A DNA stretch of 64,000 nucleotides from Fasciolopsis buskii. Taxonomy: Eukaryota; Platyhelminthes; Trematoda; Plagiorchiida; Fasciolidae. The notes beneath the pieces are model-generated. The model did not search any database. It was not told the DNA's origin and saw only the letters and a list, made by a program, of their open reading frames with translations. The stretch is taken from the NCBI GenBank assembly GCA_008360955.1, contig LUCM01008411.1, forward strand, positions 62,001-126,000, written 5' to 3'. Position numbers and translations under genes: made by a program. Shown here one piece after another: positions 23,627-33,950 of this stretch; the first letter of the stretch is position 1, and each line of letters starts with the position of its first letter.

Positions 23627-25324
23627 GTGATTTTTCTGCTCTTCTCTACCGGATTCCTATCCATTGTATTCTTTGTCAGTTTTCGTTGATCTTATTTAGT
23701 TCCAGTTCAGATTGACCTCCAGGTACTAGTTGGTTCGAGTTTTCTCGCCCCAACTGATTTCCTTATACTGTTCAAAGTCATTTGTTTCACTATCCTATGT
23801 GGAGAAACAACTGCAAGTTTCCCCGTCGTACAGTGAGTGATCTCCGACTGCGGTTTAGCAGCCCCAACCTAGAATAAAGTGAACCCACACTTTGACTCAC
23901 TCATAGGCCCGGAAACGTCATATGTGTTACGTCAGTAGCTGCGTGCCTAATGAAGAAAAATGCGTTTTATCCTAACCTAGGCCGCGACTTCCAGGGGCTG
24001 TTAAAGGGCAGGCAGTGATCAGCAAACTACGGGAAAATCTGCAGTCTTCCCTACATCATCTACGAAAGCTTCTGGTGTGTTCAGGGCATGGGATCAACCG
24101 CTGCATTGACGCCAACTGTTGACCCAGTAAAACTGGACTTATTGTGATGGCACCTAAAATATATTGTTTGTAACCGCACATTTCACAGTCTGCTGCTGAA
24201 CCAAACGACTGGTTTGTCACTATTTTTCATCCGGTTATTGATGTTAGTTCGAACAGAAGACGACGTAGTTGCTCGTTTCATGGATGACATGTTTGGAGTT
24301 CGGTTAATCCATTCAACTCTGGGTTATGGATAGTCAAGTTTGGCTTGCATTCTTCCCAGTTGACGCAATCGTTCTAATAGGAAACGCATAGCAAACGTAC
24401 GGCGCTGTAAGCTGGAACGCGGCTCTTTGGAGTGCAACTCCTTAAAGTCATCTTCATGTCGTTGAGAGGGAAGCACTTCTGTTGATTTCCGTATCTGGTC
24501 AGTTACTAATGCACTATGTCCAAACAAAGTAGCGTTTAACCAACTCACATTAATCCGTCGAACCTCCCATTCTTTACCACTAACTTCCGTCAACTCTAGT
24601 AAGAAAGAAGACACAAAAATTCGTTTATTCAACCAGAGTAAATCGCTTTTATTGGTCTTCCCGTCAGCAGTCCGTGATCAGTTCGCTCGTTATTTCCGCC
24701 TGTCGTTATTAACTGGCCTTGTCTCGCACCTGTTCCTCTCATTGAATCGGTGCGACACCGCCGCAGTTGTGCTGGCCTGTGAGCAGGATAAGGGATGTGA
24801 CGATTCATTGTTCACCAGTCTTAAAGTCCATACTAGTAGAAACTGGCCAGTACTAGTCTGTTTGAAACTCGGAAATTTGTAAGATGATGTTCAGGCTTTG
24901 TCATTGCGGATTTGGTCCTTTCCGATAGACAAAGCTTTCTTGTTGCGTAATTTATTACTGAACATGTCCTGAGGAACCTCCTGAATCCACTTCCTAAGGT
25001 GATACATTGCACTTATCTGATTGTAAGTGAATCCCTTCCTTGACATTCTTTTGGAACAAAATAATCAAGAATTCGTGTCCTCGTGAACGATGTGGTTTGG
25101 AAATTCGATGTTACATTAGAGAAGGTAGCGTAATTTGTCAAGTTCTGGGACGTCGAACGCTGCATACATACACGCACAAAGCGCACACTCCACCCGCTGG
25201 GCTTTATTCCGATTTCGCTTTAAAACTATGGTCTTAAATTAGGTACAATCTTTTCGGATGTTTATATGTAGTTAATCCGTTCCGCTCTTGTTTTGTCGCC
25301 CCGCTTGCGTACACACACGGCCAG
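23627..25324. other. Intron between cassettes 6 and 7
   Basis: A minus-strand open frame of 102 codons (24324-24632) has no motif I know. On the plus strand 24740-24880 reads CDTAAVVLACEQDKGCDD and NWPVLVCLKL, faintly like a fused cassette, without splice sites. Confidence 0.35.
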
Positions 25325-25543
25325 GGATTGTCAGAGAACTCGCGAACAGGAGACTGGTAGCGTTGGGACGTATTGGTATGCAATTCGCCTAATTCCCGAC
25401 TACATCAGCTAATTTTTGTTTCACACAATAGCTCCAGTCAACCGATTTGGGAAAGTGATTTTCAGCCACAAAACAGCAAATGGCAAGAGGTCTTGGTATC
25501 CCTTAATAACTCATCACAACGCACATCTCTCGCCGATTACAAG
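25325..25543 (+). CDS. Cassette 7: A + B exons
   Basis: A 25325-25375 (acggccag to TG|gtatgc), 51 nt: DCQRTREQETGSVGTYC, resembling cassette 6. B 25432-25543 (cacacaatag to AAG|gtgcga), 112 nt: SSQPIWESD, SKWQEVLVSL, LADYK. Intron 56 bp. An A-B intron near the usual minimum suggests the pair is spliced as one unit. Confidence 0.88.
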
Positions 25544-27977
25544 GTGCGAATCAACATTTCGGGCAGTAACCTTCGTATTTTCCTATCCGAAGTAACTTAC
25601 GAAAATCCAGATCAACAAGTAGATAAATCTAGTTTCTTTCCAAATTATTTAATGCATTATACTCTACATATATGACCCCACGCATTTGAAATGTCACTTT
25701 TGCCACGTGTCTCACGCCTCCTCGCGCTTACATGGAAAATGGAAGTACATCGTGAGGTGAATGACTTGATGTGAATGTATCATATTAAAAGTAACAGACT
25801 CAAAATCTGGAGCCGCAAGTCACGTATGGCTTTGGTAAGTTGGATAAGGTTGTCATTGACGGATCTCTAGTCTTGTAGGTGGTAAACCATACGCATCTGT
25901 CAAGATGCGTTGCGTACACTTTTCTTTGCCCTATACCAGTGTACGCAGGAGGAAGAAAGTGGGTTAGGTTGGTTGGTTGGTTTAGTAGTTTCATCAGCTT
26001 CTAATTTCAGTACTTTATTGCTCTAACTCGTCGATTGATAGCCGAGGATTGGGTTGTGTGAACCGCAATTTGACACAGTGGACTTAAGTGCATGCGTTAT
26101 CCGGTATAATGATGTGGCGTTGCTTACGTTGCACGTTGAAATTCAACTCCACCCTATGCGAGGGCTGGATCAGTTCTGTTCCTTCCTCCTAAGATGAATA
26201 AAACCTTTTCAAAAGAAAATCATTTTAGCAACTCAACGGTAATGCATTTTTTTTCTCATGTTTTCCTATCAGTAGCTGGTCCTAGTGATTCCTTTGGGTG
26301 TTTTTTCTATCCTTTTCACAAATCCATCATCACTTTTACGTGCTACTCTCTGGGCGTTTATTTTTGACCTGAATTTTGACTTCTTCACCGTTTCAAATTC
26401 ACGTTTCTATTTCATTGCATCACGCCACAGCTGTGGTTATTACTGTGACTGTGGTTTCATCATCTCTCGATGGTATCTGTAGAAGCATGGTTGTTCACAC
26501 TTCATGTTACGCAACTTGCTTGAGCTAGGGTTACGCATCTGTGACCTACTGCATTAATCTAGGGACTCATATTTACCTGATTTCTGCCCACCCATTGTGA
26601 GGCTGCATTAGGTTGTTGTGTTCCCATTGCTTCTTTCAAACCAGGCTGCTGTCGATGTAACTTTTGCGACGTGAAGCAGTTGGGTAAGCCAGCAGAAGGC
26701 GAAGCAGCCTCGCGTCATATTTGGATTGTCACCAAAATCCATATTCGTTTTCACATAATCGCTATCCTCATCTTTTCAGTTTACATCACTATCACACAAC
26801 TTTCTGACCTGAAACGACCCCATTATGTGAAGACGGTGATTCTCAACGTACGTTTTTATCTATCATTTTCTACCATCACACAAATACCTCTCCGCACATA
26901 TGTTTCTCAGTCCCGTTCAGTCGTATCACCTCCACCTTTTTGTCTTCGTAACAAGCCGAGAGAGAAGGAAACCTCGCAGATTACACGTGTTTACCTGGCT
27001 CTCCTACCGCAGAGTGTGTCTATTGGTTGATTGGCACCAAAACCAATAACAGCGGATGTGTAATGAATTCGTTGTGTATCACAAAAAAGTGTTACACAAA
27101 TGCAGTAAACGCAATAAAGTTGGTCGCTGTCTGCTGATCCGTTTTTTTCTTCATTCACACGTGACGCTCTCATGTTTCTTCGGTTCACACAAGTATAGCA
27201 GATTCATTGAGATCTGGCACTCCTCTATTGTTACTCATGTACGCAACACTAATATTTGTCCCTCATGGTACAAATATTCCTTTGAGACCGAACGTCACAC
27301 ACACACACACACATCATTGACACGGAATCGCAACTAGCTCCTATTCATCGTTTGAACAATGTTAAGCTCCGTTTTATGCCTTCAGATGTAAAAAGCTGCC
27401 TAAGTACTAGAATAGTGTTGTATCAACCTTTATTACTACAGAACTAGTGCTGATTAGTATGGATGTGTTTCCTTGGTTACATTTTACGTGTTACTCCGAT
27501 TACGAGTAAACTGTCTTCATGTCCAAAGTATCGCATGTCCCATTTTCTTGAATCTGAGAGGTCAGTAAAATCATCCCTCCCGTACCCCCCTGGATGGAAC
27601 CCGCTGCATAGGCATAGGTTAATTTCCATGACGGAGAGCGAATGACGTTGATCAGGCCGTGATATGCTGGAAATACTTATACCAACTATCTTGTGCGTGT
27701 GTTTTGTTTTGCACTTACTAGTTGAAGTCCCCCCTAGACCCATCTACGGAATCGGACCACTTGAATGTGTTCTGGTCGTGCGTGCACTTATTCTATCCTC
27801 TTTGCTCCTCTCATTTTCTAAATATCTTTTCTCTTCTCCCTTTTCATTCCGATGAGTGATCTCATATCTTTGTAGCAGGAAATCCAATCCCTGATTGACA
27901 TGTTCTCTTTCTACCATTTCCTTATTTTCTATCCATCCCTCACGTGTATCAATTATCTAACTGGTGTCTGTTCGAAG
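25544..27977. other. Intron between cassettes 7 and 8
   Basis: 26.70-26.84 kb reads SRHIWIVTK and later VYITITQLSDL and PHYVK in one frame, a possible B relic lacking the second Trp. Otherwise no exon. CA run at 27296. Confidence 0.35.
27296..27313. repeat. (CA)n microsatellite
   Basis: Short CA run in the intron before cassette 8. Confidence 0.85.
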
Positions 27978-28574
27978 TTCGTGCGAATTGGGTACCCACC
28001 ATCGTACCGGAGGATTGGCCACTATTTGGTATGCAATGTCACACTGTCCTTCGTTATTCGCCTTTTCAGTTCGACTGCAGTTTGAACAATTCTAACCTGC
28101 ATCGCTGATTTCAACAACTGACTAGCCCAAAGTACCTATGTTTCAAATAATCCCATTTGAATAGTGTTTTACACATCCATACATTGTAATGCTTCAGCTG
28201 AAATAGGCACGGTTTCCATAAGTTTTCTAAGGAAAATTTTCTGGCTTACCAAGTCAGCAACAAACTATCCGAAACATAATGCCGATTAAAATGATCGTCT
28301 ACTTAGGTCACGCAGTAACCCATCGATGATCCATGTCGGAATCATCAAATACCCGAGAAAGTTATACTCATCATCGTAGAATAACATATCAGTACTTTTT
28401 GTCATCATCTCTTCTAATTCATTCATTGATCATGCTATCCCGTCTTCAATAAATCGCAGTGCGAATGATCCGATTTGGACTTCTCCACTCAAACCAAAGG
28501 CGACTACTGAATGGCATACGACATTTGTCAGTTTGTCCCACGACAAATCGGGCGCAGAGCCTAGAGACTATAAG
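27978..28574 (+). CDS. Cassette 8: A exon with a distant B exon
   Basis: A 27978-28028 (gttcgaag to TG|gtatgc), 51 nt: SCELGTHHRTGGLATIC; its pyrimidine tract is weak. The acceptor at the expected distance (ccttttcag, 28061-28069) leads into a dead B copy. An intact B follows at 28460-28574 (aaatcgcag to AAG|gtaatg), 115 nt: ANDPIWTSP, TEWHTTFVSL, PRDYK. The A would have to skip the dead copy across 431 bp, or the second B is an orphan from a lost neighbour. Confidence 0.72.
28070..28117 (+). pseudogene. Dead B exon inside cassette 8
   Basis: Acceptor ccttttcag is intact and lies 41 bp after the A exon, the normal spacing. The frame reads S-T-A-V, then TGA where the conserved Trp (TGG) of the L-W/I-W motif should be, then about 10 residues containing ADF before another TGA. 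Extent is approximate. Confidence 0.55.
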
Positions 28575-29025
28575 GTAATGCTAACACTGGTTACTCTCTT
28601 TGTCAGTGCAAGAGATTGATAGTCGGGGGTTTTTATGTTGACCTTCTCTTCCTTGAGGCGGTTTTCCTCATGCTGAGTTCTTTCGTTCTTGTTGTTATTG
28701 TTGAAAATCAACGTAATATTGGGTTAAGGCAGATTGGTACGTTTAGTCGCCGCAGACAAGCCAATGAGCTCATTTGGCTCGTTAACTCTCTTCCATGATT
28801 TAATATCCTCGGGGGAAGTATGCCTGTGATTTTACACGAGTATAGTTTCATCTCTTCTCTTCCGCGCCGCACACAACTCGTTATTCGCATCGTCGTTTAA
28901 CGGACGACATCTGTATCTTATGTTTTTTTCTCCCAACTTTCTGATTTCCAGGCCGGCTTATTCACCGTTGTTTGAACCGGACTTTTTTTCTGTACCACAA
29001 TCTTCACATTTTGCACTGTGTCTAG

Positions 29026-29221
29026 GGCATGTGAACGTACAAAGCATCACATTACCGGAGACGATGTTGTAACCTGGTAGGTTTGCCAATTATTTGCGTG
29101 TGTAGTTCATCGTCACCGATCACTTAGTTCAAGCCCAACCATTTGGCGTTCCAATTCGTCAGCAACTTTGGCGTGGCAAGTTGCGTTTGTGGAGCTCTTG
29201 TCCACCGTACCAGATTATAAG
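29026..29221 (+). CDS. Cassette 9: A + B exons
   Basis: A 29026-29076 (gtgtctag to TG|gtaggt), 51 nt: ACERTKHHITGDDVVTC. B 29128-29221 (atcacttag to AAG|gtgcgc), 94 nt: SSPTIWRSN, LAWQVAFVEL, VPDYK. Intron 51 bp. Nearly the same as cassette 10 about 1 kb downstream, so a recent tandem duplicate. Confidence 0.9.
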
Positions 29222-30054
29222 GTGCGCTCTCTTTCTTGCCCAATCTAATGAAGTTGCTTACCATTGGTGATTGGTCTAAGTTTCATGTGCAGTGTTTTGA
29301 TTGGACACATTTCCTAAGTGCCCGATATCTAGGTATCCATAACATCGAGTTCATCATTTAGCTTGTATTTCGGCTTATGCTCGTTGACCATTCCTAATCA
29401 GTGGACCGTCTCTAGTTAGACGAGTTAGAAGTCCGCTGGGCCCCTCAGCGCGACAATTGAACGCTCAAGACGATATGAATAAATACCGCAGTCGGTGACA
29501 TTCTTACACTTGGAATGTTTCTGCTTCTCCATAGTTCTTTTGTTTTATGATCTTATTCGGTTCTGTGAGGTAGCAACCAAGATGACAGCACGTTCATGTT
29601 AGGTTAATGCCTATTCAACCTGAACTAAACTGAATTGGTCGTTAATGTTCTCACCAAAATACCGGTTGATGTACTCTCTGGCCGGTACATCCAAGATCAA
29701 TATCTTCTTGGAATTTCGCTTACTTTGCCCTACTTTTTTTTTCAAAATTCACATCGACTTTTAGCTCACTCCAATTTTTCCATGACAGTCTTTCGCCTTG
29801 GCTAGGTTCTTATCCAAGACACTTTAGGATCGCATAGCTTGTATCTGCATCTCCGAGTTTCTGTTTGAGGTGAAGTGGTTAGCCTCTGCAGAGACGATTT
29901 GTTTCGTTTAACTCACGTTTCACACCGCACTCCTTTCAGCCCCTCTCATCCTAGTCTTCCTCCTTCCGTGAGTTACTTGACACCTTTGCTTCTTGTTTCT
30001 CTCCTTTTATGACTGTATTTCTTCAATTGTGGATTGTTTCCTCGTCCCATTCAG

Positions 30055-30247
30055 TGCATGTGAACGTACCAAACATCATATAACGGGTGACGATGCCGTA
30101 CTATGGTAGGTCTCTTAATCCATTGACCCTCATCGCCAGTCGTATCTCCTTAGTTCGAGTCCCACCATTTGGCGTTCAAATGACCCATTGACGACAACTT
30201 GGCGGAAAGCATTTGTGGAACTCCCTCCCACAAGCCATGATTATAAG
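30055..30247 (+). CDS. Cassette 10: A + B exons
   Basis: A 30055-30105 (ccattcag to TG|gtaggt), 51 nt: ACERTKHHITGDDAVLC, two residues different from cassette 9. B 30154-30247 (tctccttag to AAG|gtgcga), 94 nt: SSPTIWRSN, TTWRKAFVEL, SHDYK. Intron 48 bp. Differences from cassette 9 concentrate between the L-W motif and the end, the likely exposed part. Confidence 0.9.
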
Positions 30248-30444
30248 GTGCGATTATTTGAATATTGTTTGATTCATTTGCTGTGAATCGCTTATTTTAT
30301 CTCTAATCCGGTGTTACCGCTTCTCTAAATAGCAGACTGCGCCTTGGAGCGATTAGGATGATACTCATTATAACATTGTTTCCTCATAGACTGAGCTGTT
30401 CGGTTCTGAACAAAGGTTCCCTGTCGCCTGGTTCGCTTCTACGC

Positions 30445-30893
30445 CATGACATCTAGTTTTCCCCCCAGGGAAGGATGTACAACGTCAAAGTTCGTAGTAT
30501 TCTGCTTTACGGTTGCAATATTTGGCCTATCCGCATTGAGGATGTCTGGCGACTTTTTGTTTTCGATAATCGGGTGAGCAATGACGTGGTGCGTCATCAT
30601 GTCGAGTGCAAGCAGTCGTCCTCTGATTAGGATAATCACACTACTACTTCGGCGGCTTGGACACGTACTATGTATGCCTACTTTTTACACGCACTGGGCA
30701 AGGCTGGAAGGAGCGATACAGTGGTGCATAGAGGTACGAAGAAGTTAGCTTCGGTTTTGGCCTCGGTTGGTGCTTCCCGCCTTCTTGTTTGGGACCCAAG
30801 AGATAAAGATTGGTGTTGGTCGGAGACACTGAATGATATGACTCAGAATTGGAATCAGTAGCCGGAATGTTGTATGGCCTGTCTGTAGAACTC
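30445..30893 (+). mobile_element. RTE-clade LINE, 5'-truncated 3' end
   Basis: Plus strand reads MYNVKVRSILLYGCNIWPIR, EDVWRLFVFDNR, then DTVVHRGTKKLASVLASVGA, SRLLVWDPRDKDW and the tail NQ-stop-PECCMACL. These are the distal RTE segments (LLYGCETWPLR, RLPGWGPRD, CC near the stop). Truncated, with a stop before the tail. Inserted about 200 bp after cassette 10. Confidence 0.8.
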
Positions 30894-33238
30894 GTCCCCC
30901 TAAAAATGATCTGAAAACAACGAAGAAATCACAAAATATGTGCAATGAGAACACAAAAAACATTTGATTTGTTGTGGTCTATTATTTTTCCTCTCTTGTT
31001 TGTCTCCCCCCTTCTGTGGATCTCCACTTACATGTTGTGTTGGCATCATGCTTCTTTTAAAGCCGGCGTTGATCATGGTCGAAAGTTCTATTTATGCCGT
31101 GAATCTTGCAGACTAAGAACTTTATCCCACTCGTGCTAATCAAGATTCACGCACCTGATAAGAGGTCCATTTTATGGATTCATTTAAGTTAGCGTCATGG
31201 AAGCACTAAATTACATAAGTGGGATAATTCACATCATAGATGATGTAACTCTTTGACTTCTTGTCATGATCAAGCAACCATTATCTTTGGATTGCTTTTG
31301 CTTCATTCGAAGCGTTCATTATAAGACTCCATTATTGTGTGGTTGACGGAGTTCTAATGCTCTTATCCGGTCACTCGCGTGTACTGGGAAAGAGACACTG
31401 TCTCATGCTAGGCCAGACAAATTTGTAGGGAGGTACGTAATTTGAAATCACGCGTATCGGGAACTCGACTTAAAATAACAAAGAAATGGAGCAGCTGTGG
31501 CTGTCGATCGGGAATTGGACGTCAGTTGTTGAGTTTTGCGTTACTTTTCCCATTCAGCAGTTCATCTAACGAACAGTGTCAATGTTCTATCGGTCAGCTG
31601 CAACTGACCGATGTACGAGCTGTCATCCAAAGACGGTAATAGTTTACGAATGGATTGTGTAGTGCAGGATAATCATTGACTTTCCACGGTCTCTGTGGCT
31701 GAACTGTTTCGTAAAAGAAATTCCCCAGGACTTGCGTTGACTATAGTACGTCTTGTTGCAACTCGCTTTCACATTTTGGCCTAGTTTGGATGAAATTTTG
31801 TCCATTTATATACTATGTGCATTTTGCACAAGTCTGTGTACGGATAGTGCCATCGGCACGATAGTAAATGAAAAAAACAATAAAAGAGAAATTGTTGACA
31901 GTTCGGCGTACATACTAGCCCTTCTATTCTTCACTTCTACACCATCGGTTACCCATCGACATTCATAGTTCATTAGTGGCCCTGATATTACCCGAATATT
32001 ATGCAGGTCGAAGTAGACGAGTCTCAGTTCGACTCTGATTAGATGGTCTGACCCACAAGTTAGAACTATCCGAGGATCTTATTAACCCGAGATTATACCC
32101 AACGTCTGTTCCGTCTCCATATGCTACTGGCAAAAGTTTTCGCAAATTTCATGCACTACGGCTATGTTTGTTTGTGTGCGTGTGTTATTAGTCTTGATGC
32201 TTGTAGCTACGTGTTCGTCATCTCCATGTTTATTGTGGAATAAGTTTTCTTGTGGCTGTCCACATTCACAGACCAATCGGCATAGTACAACCAACAGTCC
32301 GAACACTTGTCGGGTTTGCATGACTTCTGTAAACCTCTCTTAATGTTTTCTCCCTCTCCCCTCCCTATTTCTCGGTCACACCATTTCTATCTGGATACAA
32401 ACGTAGCACCCTAGCCGTTCTGCATCAGGCCAGGACAGTTCCCAGTTATTCTGCGTTTGTATTTCATCATCGAAATGTGGGATGCTTTTTTCTTGATTGT
32501 CGATAAATATTTAGACTTTCATGCACAAGTTCAGTTCATCCTTTGACAGCACTCAAATAAGTCTACATAAAATACTACTAACCCACTAAGGGTTCCTAAA
32601 ACTACGATCTTTCTAAACGATTTGGGATTTTCTGAAGTGCAGTTGCGTATCATTTTGATCCTGCCACTGTCCTATTCATCGGACGTAGTGTAGGAGGTAA
32701 TCTGTCTTTTTTTGGGGGGGGGGAGGGGGTTGGGTCTGATATCTTATTCTTCTCTCCTAGACGACTTCCAGAAAGCCTTTTTCCCATTTTAATGGGTAAC
32801 TTTCTGGCAGTGTGATCTTACGGCTTGCTTATTTGCGGAAAACGTTCTTAAATGCCATGAGCTGTTTCCATAAATCCGCTTGTTGCCATATTTTCGACAT
32901 TCTCATGCTAGTCCCGAATGGGTTTTTAAATGCTTCTATATTTCTCGAAGTGTTTGATAGCAAATTAGTCTGATTATTTCACATTTTCTCAAAGATCGTA
33001 GCCTTGCTGTGATATCTCTGCAAACAGTAGCACCTCTATGCTCCCACGAATAAATGGCTATTCCCTAAGCTTATTCCCAACGATTGCTTCTAAAGCCGGC
33101 CTGTAACTCGAATCCTAGTTCATGCCTCAAAGTAAAATATCAACTAAGGAACGGCTCCTGTCTTACAATAAATCTAGTCACTCTTCTACACATTCTGTAG
33201 TCAAGTTGATACACAATTTCCATGTAGCATTGACCAAA
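30894..33238. other. Intron between cassettes 10 and 11
   Basis: At 31486-31570 EQLWLSIGNWTSVVEF looks like an eroded B exon (L-W, N-W, V-V) ending in a stop. Poly-G tract at 32713. Confidence 0.4.
32713..32731. repeat. Poly-G tract
   Basis: A run of about nine G, one A and five more G after a T run; possible G-quadruplex former on the plus strand or its transcript. Confidence 0.6.
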
Positions 33239-33345
33239 TGGAAAATCGGAACCTGACTCTTTCCTGAGAGAAACAAGGAATCTATTTTTTTATACCGTGG
33301 TTCTGTCCACGGTTTTGGCGGACTGTAACTGTCCTGTTTTGAATA
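33239..33345 (+). pseudogene. Decayed B exon
   Basis: One frame reads NRNLTLS, then a TGA, about 15 residues, then RFWRTVTVLF and another stop. The pattern N-x-x-L, serine, later W-R-T-V-x-V matches a B exon (compare PWRTVTIDL in cassette 3), but the first Trp is gone, two stops are present and no AAG|gt donor remains. It lies 290 bp upstream of cassette 11. Confidence 0.4.
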
Positions 33346-33635
33346 TTTTCAGTTTCCGGAAATTTACGACCGACCGCTTGTATGTTTTAGTACCAAATAC
33401 ATTGCCTCTTTATGCCTTACAAGATTGTTCTTTTACTGGTCTGTTGTCTCACTGAACGAACAATTAACCGTCCTTATTTTCCACATCACGTGAACCGAGC
33501 CGCATACACGGTGTCTTCTTTTGTTCTTTATTACATTCTCTTCTAAACTGTTTTATTGTTCTCGATCATACATTCTCGGCTTTTCCTGTTCGTTGTACAA
33601 CCCCTAAATCGGCCCGCTGTTTCCTTGTGTTCCAG

Positions 33636-33950
33636 GTCCTGTCGACCTGTCTTGGATCCGCAAACTAAATTGCCATCAGTTCTTTGGTAGGTATCCATAA
33701 TTCCTCACACCTGTTTCTCTCCCACACCATACTTGGTATGTAGGTCATAATCACCAAGTTGATACGAGCACTTGTCTCATCTTTCACTTTTTTTCTGTTT
33801 GGGATTGGTCCTCTTCGACCTAATCCCTAAAACTATTTCAGCTCCAATGAACCGCTTTGGATCAGTGTCCAATCAATTACTTCCGATCCAACAACCTCTT
33901 GGTCTCATGTCCTTGTTGAATTGGGGAATTACACTGCATCCGATTACAAG
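33636..33950 (+). CDS. Cassette 11: A + B exons
   Basis: A 33636-33686 (tgttccag to TG|gtaggt), 51 nt: SCRPVLDPQTKLPSVLC. B 33842-33950 (actatttcag to AAG|gtgtgc), 109 nt: SNEPLWISV, SWSHVLVELGNYT (a possible N-glycosylation sequon NYT), SDYK. The A-B intron is 155 bp, longer than usual. Confidence 0.87.

Noticed and set aside
24324..24632. 102-codon minus-strand open frame
   Set aside because: No motif, no splice or start context; within chance for 64 kb.
26419..26460. Small exon-like segment CGYYCDCGFIISR ending ATG|gtatct with A-exon phases
   Set aside because: Phases fit, but Cys follows the first base directly, the internal cysteines are atypical and no B follows.
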